The notes beneath the pieces were generated by a model, which was given only the letters and a program-made list of their open reading frames with translations, did no database searches and was not told where the DNA came from. From Telopea speciosissima (lineage: Eukaryota > Streptophyta > Magnoliopsida > Proteales > Proteaceae): DNA of 64,000 bases. Made by a program: the position numbers and the translations under genes. Where the stretch lies: contig NC_057918.1 of assembly GCF_018873765.1 (NCBI RefSeq), forward strand, positions 7,696,862-7,760,861, in the 5' to 3' direction. The first letter of the stretch is position 1; the number at the start of each line of letters is the position of its first letter. Shown in pieces: positions 47,608 through 59,607 of this stretch.

Positions 47608-47705
47608 GAAAAAGAACTCTGTCCGGGAGTGTGGCTTACACCAGTATAATCATGAGTCTATCTCTCTCCTTCCCATATGAAAAGATACCTCTGCCCCCGG
47701 ACATC
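47608..47705 (-). mobile_element. Second copy of the SINE-like body seen at 24.1 kb
   Basis: Minus-strand reading gggggcagaggtatcttttcatatg, gagagatagactcat, ggtgtaagccacactcccgg acag matches the body of the element at 24105-24205. The tRNA-like head is missing. It abuts the cyclin pseudogene remnant. Confidence 0.65.
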
Positions 47706-48308
47706 CATTTCATTAGCGGTATAATAAAAAACCCGACCATCTTGACCTGGTCCTAATCCGTCCTCAGCCTGGCCTGTATGCACTTAATAACCCACTAGTT
47801 TTTTTTTTTTTTTTTGAAAATAACCCACTGGCAAATGCACTTAATAAATAAGGGCTTTATTAAGTGGGTTTGGGCTATCTGAATACATAAATTTGGGTTT
47901 TTTTTAATATATATATATATTAAGTGGGCTCACTCTTTATTTCTCGGATTTTAATCTCCCTTCTTCCCCATGTAAATGACAAAAATAGGATAGGTGGTTG
48001 ACTCTCACAGTCTCACATGTACGTTTACTTGTTGGTATGTGCAGATGAATCGAACTCAAATTTTTTTCCTGTCAAGTTTCCTGCTCGGTATGGTTTTCTG
48101 GTTCCTCTCATAAGGGCAAAAATAACGACTTAACCATACCCAGAAAGTGTATTCGAAAAATGGGTTAGATCGTCATTTTCACCCCCTATGAGAGAAACCG
48201 GACAACGTACTGTACTGGACAGGGAACCTAAGAGGATAATGATCCACCGAACTCTGACTTTCTTGTGGGGGCATAAGCGCAACTAAAGTAAACAAGGGTT
48301 AAATATTT

Positions 48309-48853
48309 AACCTAACTTCCTTTTCCCACATGAATCCATAACCATAAGCACCTCAACCTCGATTTATACGGATCTTTATCCCTTCAATTTCTTCCATTCC
48401 ATCTAATAGGGAGGTGGAAATGACCACCCTATCCCCTGCCCAAACACACTACTCGAGTGGGGTCCACCTCCCTCTATTAGAGGGAATTGAGGAAATTGAC
48501 GTACAGTCAAATTAAGATGATAATTTTTCCGATATATATACCATACCTTTAACCTAGCTAACTTCCTTTCCCCACATCGATCCGTAACCGTAAGCACCTC
48601 AACCTCGATTTATACGGATATTTATCCCCTCAATTTCCTCCAATATTCCATCTAATAGGGAGGTGGAAATGAGCACCCTATCCTATACTCAAACACACTA
48701 CTCGGGTGGGGTCCACCTCCCTCTCTCTATCAGAGGAAATTGAGGAAATTGACGGACGGTTAAATTAAGGTGATAATTTTTCCGATATATACCATACCTA
48801 ACTTCCTTTCCCCACATGGCCACATGGATCCGTAACCGTAAGCAGCTCAACCT
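48309..48853. repeat. Tandem array, unit about 243 bases, 2.25 copies
   Basis: Copy 1 is at 48309-48549, copy 2 at 48550-48793 and a partial third at 48794-48853. Each has ctaacttcctttyccc, acctcaacctcgatttatac, ctaatagggaggtggaaatg, cactactcg-gtggggtcc and gataatttttccgatatata. Copies differ by a few percent. Within a unit the ctaatagggaggtgg / ccacctccctctattag blocks are inverted to each other and could fold as a hairpin. Confidence 0.9.
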
Positions 48854-49019
48854 TTTCTGAAATGTTGCTGGCAGTGGCTATATATGGTGGTTTGGGAAAG
48901 GCGAGAGAGAATTGAACGATATATAGAGATAGACCTCCTTAGGAGTGAGGAACTACTCACGTGTTCTGTTATAAAGGTCTTCAGTCAGTTATGCCATGTG
49001 GCATTGTATGTATGCTGTG

Positions 49020-49045
49020 CTCTCTCTCTCTCTCTATATATATAT
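49020..49045. repeat. Simple repeat (tc)n(ta)n
   Basis: ctctctctctctctatatatatatg; likely length-variable. Confidence 0.8.
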
Positions 49046-49109
49046 GTAATTGGTTACATTTGGTTAATTAATGAAAACCATTCTTATCATCAAGAGCGAC
49101 GACGTGCAG

Positions 49110-49490
49110 AGGCAAATGCAAGTATTTATGTTTCTTCATAACACAACTCCATGATACACATTTGTTTGATAGAATGATTTTTTATGATCATTAATTAATC
49201 TACTCCTTGAGAGAGAGAGTAGAAATACATATTTGTCATATGAGGACGAATTTTATGTCTGAATGAAGAGATATTTATGAATAATTAATATACTATATAT
49301 TAGTTCTTCTATCATCTTGACTTATATATATTATTCCATCACTTTGCCCACATGCAGCTGGTTGATTGATCATCAGCAAACAAATCTTCCATGTACGTGA
49401 ATCGACATCCCGGCCAGCAATAATTTGGAATTCCAATTTCGGCAAAATTTTTGTTGAGATTTCAATTACTGAAGAAGGAAGAGTAAGAGA
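49110..49490. other. Region upstream of the cyclin gene, duplicated at 44.2-45.4 kb
   Basis: Shares several 20-40 base blocks with 44165-44435 and 45357-45432. It probably includes the promoter or leader of the cyclin gene, but I cannot place a TATA box or first exon with confidence. Confidence 0.5.
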
Positions 49491-50003
49491 TCGATGTAAG
49501 TAAATCCAATTTCTCTGTTAATAAAAAAAAGAAGAGTAATTTAGGTATTTTAAAATACTAGGTTAGACTTGAGAGGAGTAATATAATTCATTTTTAGATA
49601 CCATAATAATTTTCATTTTTCTTTCCCAACCTTTACTTTTTTCATACAATCCCAATTTCTCTTCGATCATGACCTAAAAAAACAGTGGTGGAATGTGATG
49701 ATCGATGTCAAAACTGACATCCAACCACCACCGGTTGAACTAGGGTTGCAATAGGGTTGGGTTTTATAGAACCCTAGCCCAACCCTATATATGGGAAACT
49801 GTTCTCGATCTGTATCGGGGCATAGGCTGCGCTAGACACATGGGGGTGGACTGATCTTTTTGTAAGGCTTAACCATATATACCAGTAGGCTTAACAATTA
49901 ATGGAAACCTGCAGCTTATTTCATTCCCTGCATGACCTAGCTTTATTCTACCTGTATCCATCTTTCCTCATATGTATATATTTTGTCGTTGTTTCCTTTC
50001 CAG

Positions 50004-51609
50004 TGATATATATATCTACCAGCCCAGTGTCATCATAGCTCTAGCAACAGGAGAGGACATATCTGAAGTTATGGGATACCCACTTGATCCATTCGAAGAA
50101 AGATCGCTACTTTGGTTACTTCCAGCAGGTATTTTACATCAGTATTTCTTCTGTCTTTTTTTTTTAAATATGTTTACGGGAAAAGGAACGCTAACCGCGC
50201 ATGAAATGACCGGTACACCTTTGATCCTTTCCGCTTTTCTAAGGGGTGTGTCAGTCATTTCGCACGTGCCGCTGTGCTGAATGATTCACTAATTAAATTA
50301 TTTTTGGTGTGAAAGATATTCATGCAGAAATATGGCAACCAGCTGATATAGAGTTGTTCTCGGACATGCAGAAAACTTCATCTTGTAAACAGGTATGGTT
50401 TGGCTTTATTTTCACAAAATTCAATTCTAATAATATTTGGTAATAACCTGATAATTTTATTTTTAAATTTTTATTTTTGATGTTTAAAAGAAAAGTATAA
50501 TTTTATTATATTTTAATTTTTACAGTTCTTGGCGATGGAAAATAATGATGAAGCTGTGAATATTGATTATCATTATGATGATCCAGAACTTGCTGAAGAC
50601 ATTTACAAGCACTGGAAAGAATATGAGGTACCATTTATTTATTTATTTTTCTCATTCAATGGTTAGTGAGAAACCCTTTCACATACACGGTTTATACGAC
50701 CGTAATTGAAAACTTTCCTCTAATTTTATTAATTAATACTTCTCATTGAATATTTTATTTGGCTAAATAGGGCAATAATTTACCTAATATGGAGAGGGTT
50801 CAAAAGAATATAAACACTGATATGCGAGAAGTGCTAATCGATTGGATCGTGGTGGTATGCGATATCAGCCTTTATATATACTAAGATCGATATTGTTGTT
50901 TCAATCTATTAAAATGTTTTTTAGTCTAATTAATTTTACTTCTTCATAATATTTAGGCTTGTGAAATATGTAATCTGTCACCGGAGACCTTCTATTTAAC
51001 TATCAATTGTATTGATCGCTACATTTCCAACACTGTGATACAAATGAGTCAGTTACAATTAGTTGGAATTGGTTGCTTAATGATAGCAATGTGAGTTCAT
51101 GTTCTATATATTATTTTTTATTAAAACAAAATTATGTCTCAGAGATATGAATAATAATAGTTCTTCAATTCCTTTGTTTTTTTTTTCTTCTAGTAAGTAT
51201 GAGGAGGAATGTCATGGGTCAGCAATGGAATTGGTTCTCTATCTAACCAAGTATACATACTCCAAAGAACAGGTACAGGTTTCTCTCACATTTTCACTAA
51301 ACCTTACAAATTTTAATTTTGTAGATCATGTGATATATCTTTCAAAATGTTATTTGCAGATAATAAAAATGGAAGAAACTATTCTTAGTTGCTTGCAATT
51401 TGAACTAGCAGCCCCAACAGCTCAATGTTTTCTAAGGTGACAATGAATTACTTTTATATATTTTTTCCTTAATGTTATACTAGGCTTTAATTTATAATCC
51501 CAAATTATATAATAATTTGTTTTAATAAAATGAATAGGCGATTCTTGTTTGCTGCTCAAGTAACTGAGGAGGTATGCATTCTTTATACAACTCTTAGTGG
51601 TTTTGTATT

Positions 51610-51643
<34 letters not shown>

Positions 51644-52592
51644 CTCTCCATCTATATTATTAAAAAAAATATTGATTTCACCTATTGTTTTTCTTCAGAT
51701 GCTATCTTGGGGAGTGCTTTTTGAGTACTTAGCTAGCTTTCTTATGGAGCTATCCCTTTATGACTGCAACATGCTCTTTTATCCACCATCAGTGATAGCT
51801 GCTTCTGCAATCTTCTTGGCAAAATATATACTATATCCCAACACACCTCCATGGGTAAGTAACATATGTTAATTACATTTTGAAATGTGAATTATCTATC
51901 AACATTTTCATTCCTATCACACATTGAATTAGAGGAGCTAAACTAAGGACATCGGTTTTAAGATGGAGAGATTAATTCATCCAAAAAAAAAAAAGGACAT
52001 CGGTTTTGGATTGATGGTTAAGATCGACCACTGGTCGTAGCGGTGTTTGGGGTATGTTGGTCACATGTTTGAGATCCCTCCTCCCCTATCACTTGCAATA
52101 AGTCATGTCTTTTCTGGAATAAGTGTTGGTCCTTCGTGGCCCCTCCTAGCCCCTTGTGGGTTGTTGTTCTGGACCCTTCATGGGTCTGTCCCTAGTGGCC
52201 CCCTTGTGGGTCACCCCTAGTTGGTTAAAATCTAGAGAAAAAAAAAAAAAAAATAGAAGGGCTAACCAAAGATGATTTTTGTTTGTTACAGACGACCACT
52301 TTGAAATATTATACAGAGTATGAATCATTTGAGCTACAACATTGTGTTGGGCATCTCTTTTGTCTCTTCAACTGGAACAAATTTGACATAATCGCACCTG
52401 CAGTCAAGGAGAAGTATAGTCAAAGAAATGTAATTAATGACCTCTCTCTCTTTCTCAAATTGGAGAAACATATATAGTTGAATTGTGTGTAAACTCTATA
52501 CTAACATGTTTTCATTTTTTTTCCACTTGTAGTATGATTTCGTAGCCATGATGGACTTCCCCCCACCGATACCGATCGAGTATTTTTCATGA
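50004..52592 (+). CDS. Divergent A-type cyclin, 5' end uncertain
   Basis: Exons 50004-50128, 50316-50392, 50526-50627, 50771-50854, 50957-51090, 51194-51272, 51360-51436, 51538-51571, 51699-51854, 52292-52429 and 52533-52592 join in frame; introns are GT-AG. The visible part is 355 residues. Cyclins of this type bind and activate CDKs in S/G2/M phase. The first cyclin fold holds MREVLIDWIVV (family form MRAILVDWLVEV), ETFYLTINCIDRYIS and KYEEEC. The link is MEETILSCLQFELAAPTAQCFLRRF. The second fold has PPSVIAASAIFLAKYIL, then REKYS-like KEKYSQRN and a CPPxIPxEFF-like end, FPPPIPIEYFS. That end points to the A1/A2 branch. No destruction box (RxxLxxI/V) is seen, and the first exon(s) are not identified; an ATG at 49972 runs in frame into the first listed exon. 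Many changes at usually fixed residues suggest relaxed constraint. Confidence 0.87.
50175..50285. mobile_element. Small foldback element in the first listed cyclin intron
   Basis: gggaaaaggaacgctaaccgcgcatgaaatgac and the later gtgtgtcagtcatttcgcacgtgccgc are imperfect inverted copies around a short centre. The start gg-aaagaacgctaac recurs at 62025, where a similar foldback lies. Non-coding. Confidence 0.5.
51613..51645. repeat. Simple repeat (tc)n in a cyclin intron
   Basis: About 13 tct/ctc dinucleotide units just before the branch region of the intron ahead of exon 51699-51854. Confidence 0.9.
51856..52291. other. Longest cyclin intron
   Basis: Holds the repeated phrase ggacatcggtttt (twice), a cccttgtgggt-type short repeat (52140-52210) and a run of 15 A at 52239. 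No coding blocks. Confidence 0.5.
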
Positions 52593-53190
52593 TTGAAGCA
52601 TCATTTACTGGATTTTCAAGTGCTGAAGACCGACGATTTGTTAGCGAGATATCAAGTGCTTTGATTCATTCTTCAGTTTCTAGCTCTTGCACCACACTAG
52701 CTCACGTTTAACTCTTTGGATTTTGATATTCTGTTTTTATTTTTTTTCCTCAGATTTTTTATTTTTACTTGAACATTGATTTGTATTATATTTTTATAAT
52801 TAATAAAATTTCGGTGGTACCGTCCACCTTTTCCAGTTCTATATTTCCATCGCAGATGAATTCCTTCTCTACTCTAAAAACCAATCTTAGCTTGTATTTA
52901 GTTCACTCTTAGTGACAAGCCATAGTCTCACAAACTGTTTGGTATATATCAATGTCGGAATAAATTATGGGTTTAGTACGTTTCCTTATAAAGTGAGAAA
53001 ATAAAGAAGAATCGTACCATTCAAATAGTTCCACAAAAAATTTGACTGTTCAAACAAATTTTACATCGATTCTGTTGATCATGAGGTCCAAAATTTTACA
53101 TAGATTTTGAGTGCTTTCAAAGTTGTCATGTGATAATTGTTGGTGGTTGTATTGGGTGGATGGGAAATGGTTCCTACAATGAGCGTGCAG
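52593..53190. other. 3' flank of the cyclin gene
   Basis: AT-rich. taattaataaaattt at about 52798-52812 could serve as a polyadenylation signal. No other gene seen. Confidence 0.4.
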
Positions 53191-53194
53191 GGAT

Positions 53195-53455
53195 CAAGGT
53201 TTTAGTACACGGTATTGGAACGGGTATTGATAATTTGTAAAATCGATATAATACCATTACGGTATCGGTTTGTATCGGCTGTATCAGACAAAATTACCTC
53301 TGAATCTCCTTAAAAATGAGTTTTCTGACCATTTTACTCCTTGTCTGTAATGTGCTACCAATAAGGTATCGGCACGGTTTTGATATTGATGACTAACAAA
53401 ACCGGTATGTATCGCCCGATACGGGTGATACAATACCGATAGTTAGAACCATGGC
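53195..53455. repeat. Dispersed palindromic gtatcgg repeat
   Basis: Begins ggttttagtacacggtattgg and ends caataccgatagttagaacc, with many gtatcgg / ccgatac motifs facing each other. Related sequence occurs at 46990-47120, 57475-57560 and 62335-62570. MITE-like; no target duplication found. Confidence 0.55.
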
Positions 53456-53584
53456 AGGAACTTTACCCAAAATAGGATATGTTGAAAATTTCAATGTATT
53501 AGATGAGGGTGCATCTTGTTGTCACCAAATAAGTGAACCAAGAAGTTGTCAATAAGTAACCCATTCACCGAGGGGCGAGAGAGG

Positions 53585-56500
53585 GTGGGAATCGGTCTAA
53601 GAAAGGTACTTTGGAACAGACTAAAACCTTAAAAGGGGTTTATGAACCCTATGATGGTGGGTGAAGTGTCCTCTATGGGTGGAGGAAAGTTTTATCCTTT
53701 TGTAAAAGAGTGTACCTTTTTTTTAACTTATATAATTATCCAAAAATTATTTAATGCAAGGGTAATCTTGTCATTTCACATGGACAGTGACAATTTCACA
53801 AAATAATATAACATAATCATAAATCACTTTCAACTTATTTTCAAAATCATTTTTCTCCTATGATTAAAATCACTTTTGAGAATAAGACAAGCAAAAAAAA
53901 TTGTTACAATCTTGTTATTAGTACAAGAAGATTGTACCTTGGTTACAATTAGATTGTAACTTTTTTTTTTGGGGTCTTATTAGCAAAAATTATTTTAATA
54001 TTAGTTACAACAAGATTATAATCTTTTTATTTATTTATTTATTTTTACTTGTCTTATTCTCAAAAAGTCATTTAGTCATGTTAGTTATAACAAGAGTTTT
54101 TTTTTTAAATAATCATTAGATGATATGGTAAAGGTATGCAAGTGATATTATCCATCCTAAATAAGTTTAACAAGCAAAAATATATATATAAAAAAAAAAT
54201 GTTACAATTAGATTGTAACTTTCTTTTTTTTTTGGCCTTATTATAAAAAATTATTTTAATATTAATTACAACAAGATTATAACCTTTCGATTTTTTATTT
54301 TTTTTTTCTTGTCTTATTCTCAAAAATTATTTTAGTCATATTAAATTTTTTTTTATTTTTATGAAATTTTAATCATATTAGTTAAACAAGATTTTTTCCA
54401 TTAGATAATCATCCGGATAATATGGCAAAGGTATCAAAGTGATACTATCCATCGTAAATAAGTTTGTTGTTGAAAAAAAAAAATGCAAAATATCTTCAAT
54501 TTTAATAACGAAAAGTTTGACATGTTTGTTAGTTCTCAAATTTTTGTGACCATATTGACACATCACCCATGACCCATGTGGCATGTTTCGGCCCAAAGGA
54601 CATGCATAATGTGGCACAATCAATAGAGATGAATCTTGACCAAAATTTTAGCCAATCCACGTGTTTCACTGTCAATAATGAGTAGAATTGTCACACATCA
54701 GTCATTTTCTTAAGCCTTATAACTCGAGGACCTTAGATACCTTATCAAATTTTATTAATTAAAAAATAAATCATTTCAAATCGTATGGAATGAACCATAA
54801 ACAAAAGGTAATTCCCTACCCCAAATATAAATATAAATTAGGGAAAATGATGTACACACCAATGGAGTGTAATCGAATCTTATATGTTAATATCATATTG
54901 ATCATTGGATGAAATGAAATACATTGCAAATTTTCGTAATTATTATCGATACAACATTCATGATTTTTCCATCATTACTATGAGGACAAATGGCTGTCAG
55001 ACCCATTACGAAAAGAGGTTTAAAGTCTTAATGACAATGAATCGCCACCTAGAAGCATGCTCCAATTCATGTCATTTCACCAATACCCCAATGTACCCTC
55101 AATATACGTTGGAATAGGCTAGGCTCAGGTTTAGAGGGCCTAAAGTCTAAATGACCGCAAGGGACTTGCAAAAAAGATGAGACTCATTCTCTATCTTTCT
55201 TAGGGACTTTTAGTAGGGACTAGAGATATTCGAAGAACCTCTACAACCCCCAAGGGGTTTCTTATTTACAACTTAGAAGGTTACCCATGTCTAAGGCAGT
55301 GAGGTGCAGTCGGGGTGGCCAGCGGAGGCAGGGATGGCTGGCATGGAGGGAGGGGCAGGGCAAAGGCAAGGAGGGGCTGGGTAGGGGCAAGGGATGGGGT
55401 GGCTTGGGATCATGGGAGACAGAAATTATTTAGTGCTATTGGTTGCAATGGAGAATGGGAGAAAGAGGGGGAAATGTAATGGCACTAGTTGCAATGGTGG
55501 TAGAGGGAGAGAAATACATCAAGCAGATGGATTGAACGATTGAAATGTTTCCCATCCCATCCAATGATCAATAAAGATGGTAATGTGTTAAAATTCCATT
55601 ATACACCCGGCTAATGTTTAAATCCCTCTCTCTATAAATCATTTCAAATTGATATAGTGTAAACTTAATCTGTCAGATGAACAAAGCATGCTTCACCTTA
55701 AGGGGAATGAGGTTCTTATGGACATACAAATTGAAAATCAAAGAAGAAGGTGGGAATGGGTATCGGAAAGGTATTTTAGAACATACTAAAACCTTAGGAG
55801 GGATTTGTGAACCCTAGGATGGTGGGTGAAGTGCCCGCTATGGGTGAAGGAAAACTTTATCCTTTCGTAAAAGATTGTACCAGCCTTTTTTTTAACTTAT
55901 ATAATTATTCAAAAGTTATTAATGCAAGGGTAATTTTATCGTTTCATATGGACAATGACAATTTTACAAAATAACATAATCATCGGTCACTTTCCACTTA
56001 TTTTCAAAATCTTTTTTCACCTATGATTAAAATCATTTTGAGAATAAGACAAGCTAAAAAAAAAAAAAGAAAAAGATGTTACAATCTTGTTGTAACTAAG
56101 GGTTCTTAGTACAACAAGATTGTACCTTGGTTACAATTAGATTGTAACTTTGTATTTTTTGGGGGGTTCTTATTATAAAAAATTATTTTAATATTAGTTG
56201 CAATAAGATTATAACATTTTTATTTGTCTTATTCTTAAAAGTTATTTTAGACATATTAGTCATAACAAGATTTTTTTTTTCCATTAGATAATCTCATAAT
56301 CATCAGATAATATGGCAAAGGTATGCAAGTGATATTATATTATTATCTATCGTAAATAAGTTTGTTGTTAGAAAAAAAAAATGCAAAATATCTTCAATTT
56401 TAATAACGAAAAATTTACTAAGACTTTAAATATTCCCCATTTGAGATGTTAGGTGGTTCTCAAATTTTTGTGGCCATATTGGCACATCACGCTTGACCCA

Positions 56501-57469
56501 TGTGGCATGTTTCGGCCCAAAAGACATACATAATGTGCCACAATCAATAGAGATCAATCTTGATCAAAATTTTAGCCAATCCATGTGTTCACTGGTAATA
56601 ATGAGTAGAATTGTCACACATTAGTCATTTTCTTAAACCTTATAACTCGAGGACCTTAGATACCTTATCAAATCTTATTCATTAAAAAATAAATCATGAA
56701 CCATAAACCAAAGGTAACTCTACCCCAAAAAAAAAATCCAAATATAAATATAAATTAGGGAAAATGATATACATACCAACGGAGTGTAATCGAATCTTAT
56801 ATGTTAGTATCATATTGACTATTGGATGAAATGGAATACATTGCAAACTTTCGTAATTATTGTCGATACAACATTCATGATTTTTCCACCACTACTATGA
56901 GGATAAACGACGGTTAGACCCATTACGAAAAGAGGTTTAAGATCTTAATGACAAAGAATCGCCACCTAGAAACATGTCTCAATTCACGTCACATCGCCAC
57001 TACCCCTTTAATGGGTAAGAACAATGTACCCTCAATATACGTTGGGATAGGCTAGGCTCAGGTTTAGAGAGCCTAAAGTCTAAATGATTGCAAGGGACTT
57101 GCAAAAAAGATGAGACTCATTATCTATCTTTCTTAGGCGAAGAGCCTCTACAACGCTCAAGGGGTTTCTTATTTACAACTTAGAAGGTTACCCATGTCCA
57201 AGGCAATGAGGTGCAGTTGGGGTGGCCAGCGGAGGCAGGGATGGCTGGCATGGAGGGAGGGGCAAGGGGTGGGGTGGCTTGGGATCATGGGAGAGAGAAA
57301 TTTAGTGCGATTGGTTGCAATGGAGAATGGGAGAAAGAGGGGGAAATGTAATGGCACTAGGTGCAATGGTGGTAGAGGGAGAGAGATACATCGGCGGATG
57401 GATTGAACGTTTGAGATGTTTCCCATCCCATCCAACGATCAATAAAGATGGTAATATGTTAAAATTCCA
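53585..57469. repeat. Direct duplication of a non-coding segment of about 2 kb
   Basis: Unit 1 is 53585-55598 (2014 bases), unit 2 is 55749-57469 (1721 bases), with a spacer of 150 bases. Both start ggtgggaat and run through gatggtgggtgaagtg, acaagattataa, gcaaaatatcttcaattttaataacg, ccatgtggcatgtttcgg, the gaccttagataccttatc block, ctcaatatacgttgg and a G-rich part near the end, to caataaagatggtaat. Unit 1 is longer because of an internal repeat and other indels. No protein-coding capacity is recognised; the short frames in the G-rich part are not supported. Confidence 0.9.
53930..54470. repeat. Internal duplication within unit 1
   Basis: A segment of about 250 bases, from ggttacaattagattgtaac to atccat-gtaaataagttt, appears at about 53938-54170 and 54205-54465. 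Unit 2 of the larger duplication has it once. Confidence 0.8.
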
Positions 57470-57559
57470 ATACAGCTGATCTATGTCAATACCATATCAA
57501 TATCATATCGATTTGAAAATGACCAATATTCGATCCAATACCGTACACTAAACTCATGG

Positions 57560-59400
57560 ATGAAACAAAACAATACAATCTATAGTGGATCCCACAACAA
57601 CCCACGAACCCTGCTTTTATGTATATCAATGATATCTCTACAGTGACAGGAGTGGTCGTGGACCATACCGCGGATCTGAAAGGTTGACTTATGTCAATAA
57701 TTAAGTCTTTCTATGGCCCTTAAAATTAAATTAATGTAATATAATTGGTACTTGCGAAATAAGGGAATATGATTAGGAGTATGGAATGGAGATGATTACA
57801 TTAATACATAATTACATGATTCAGGGCAAGCCAAGGGGTTAATCATCATTAAGTCATATATCTTACGCTTCCTAACGTCCGCTTACGTGGTTTCTCTTTG
57901 AGAGAGAAAACACAAAAAAGAAAAAAAAGAAAAAAAAGAAAAAGGCCCAAAGCTGTCCAGTGTCAACGCTTGAAGTGAGGGAGGTGGGTTGCTTCCGTTT
58001 TCGGAGGTTAATAGGCAAATAGGGGCTTTAGGTGAACAACGTAACGTCACGTCGTGTCAGGCATGTACACAAAATTCCCCTTTCTTCTCCAACTAAGAAG
58101 CCCCATTGTCCCTCGCCCGTCGGACTCGGAACTCTTAACTCGGGTTTTTACTTCTCAACAACAAGATTCATGAAATATTCCCTACTTTTAATACGAAATA
58201 GAATCTACAACGGACAATCCCTCCTACCTAACCGAATGATTTTTAAATCTTCACTTTAATCTCAGCCGTCCGCCTTAAATTATTGTAGGCAGGGTTGATT
58301 CTTATGGAGTCCTGCAAGAAGGATGCTTATTTGGATCCGGTGGAAAAAGATCCTCTCCATCCAACTTCAACTCTTTTTCAACTACCCATCTAATAGTGGG
58401 AGGATTTAGACATGCATCCCTAGGTATTGATAGATGTTGAGTTGTGTGTTCAATCCTTATAACCGTTGGATGGGTGGTTGGAGAGGAGTTGGACGACCAA
58501 GTAGTTGAAGATGATCCAAATCTGGCTCCTCTTCAGGAGCATCATTGAGATGTATGCAGCATAGCACAATTGTTGGATGCCCCCTAGGAACTCCTTGGGT
58601 GCTGAGCTTCTTGGAGAGGAATTCAATTATCAACTCAGGTGGCAAAAGGGATTGGACTCCTCTCCTACGCGACACGGTATGTAACGCACATCGTGTGATT
58701 GGAGAGGCCTCTATCCACACGCCAGCACGTCAAGATGTTTGGAAACGAGCCGGATCCAAACAAAAGACAGTTAAATTTAGGGATGTAAAAAATTGGCCCG
58801 CATTGATAGATCGGATCTGAACCAACCCGTTAGTAAAGATGAGGAATGATTAAATTCTATGAAAACCGACCAAGACCAACCGGTTAATGGAATGGAACCT
58901 TCTTGCAATTAGGTTGGCCGAAACATCTTCACATTCACAATTCACAAATCACAATGCACACGCACGTGTTTTGTTTTTTAAAGTAAACACGCGTGTTAGA
59001 ATGTCTCACGTGAGAATACAATTACCAACCTTCCACCCCGCGTATCTAGGACTCGTTCTTGACTTGTCTCGTGTACTGTAAGATGTTTCGGCCAACCTAA
59101 TTGCATCCAACGTTCCGTATTCTCAAAAAATAATAATAATAAATAAATGAGATTTAACCCTATATATACGATTAGAATATTAATATCGTCAACGGCCATG
59201 ATTCGCTTTCAAATTTCAGATAAATTAACTTAAATACAAAAAAGAAAATGAAAAATGGGCCTCCACGGTTACAGACTTACAGTGCTGGCCCACCACTTAC
59301 CCCTCGTACCAAACTTTCTCTCTCGTCTTCCTACGGCCCTTCCTGAACTTGAGATTGTCTTTGTCCATTTGTATTCTTTAAACGCGCGAGGGGGACATAC
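57560..59400. other. Intergenic, no gene seen
   Basis: AT-rich with an A-rich aaaaaagaaaaa stretch at 57905-57945. Nothing coding is recognised. Confidence 0.5.
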
Positions 59401-59429
59401 CCCTCTGTGTCTCTCTCTCATAGTCTCAT

Positions 59430-59607
59430 GTGTTGATATAAATAAAGGAAAGTTCTCATTCCAGTTCCTCTCTCTCTCTCACACTCGACCGTGAAAAAGC
59501 AGGAAACAACAAAAATCAAATCGAAGAAGAAGAAGAGAGAAGGCTTTAGAGATTCTGTGCGAGAAGAACATAGGGAGGTGTCGAGAAGAAATTAAATTTG
59601 ACTAAAA
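59430..59607 (+). promoter_or_regulatory. Likely core promoter and 5' UTR of the DUF1645 gene
   Basis: A TATA-like gatataaataaag at about 59434-59446 lies some 30 bases before a ctctctctct pyrimidine patch (59466-59481), a common plant start-region element. The remaining leader is purine-rich (gaagaagaagaag) and leads to the ATG at 59608. Confidence 0.6.

Noticed and set aside
48309..48853. CRISPR-like array
   Set aside because: Units are 243 bases in direct tandem without unique spacers; this is an ordinary plant tandem repeat.
57169..57435. Frames on both strands in the G-rich end of the 2-kb duplication
   Set aside because: The frame is not kept in the other unit (55270-55560), and composition alone explains the openness.
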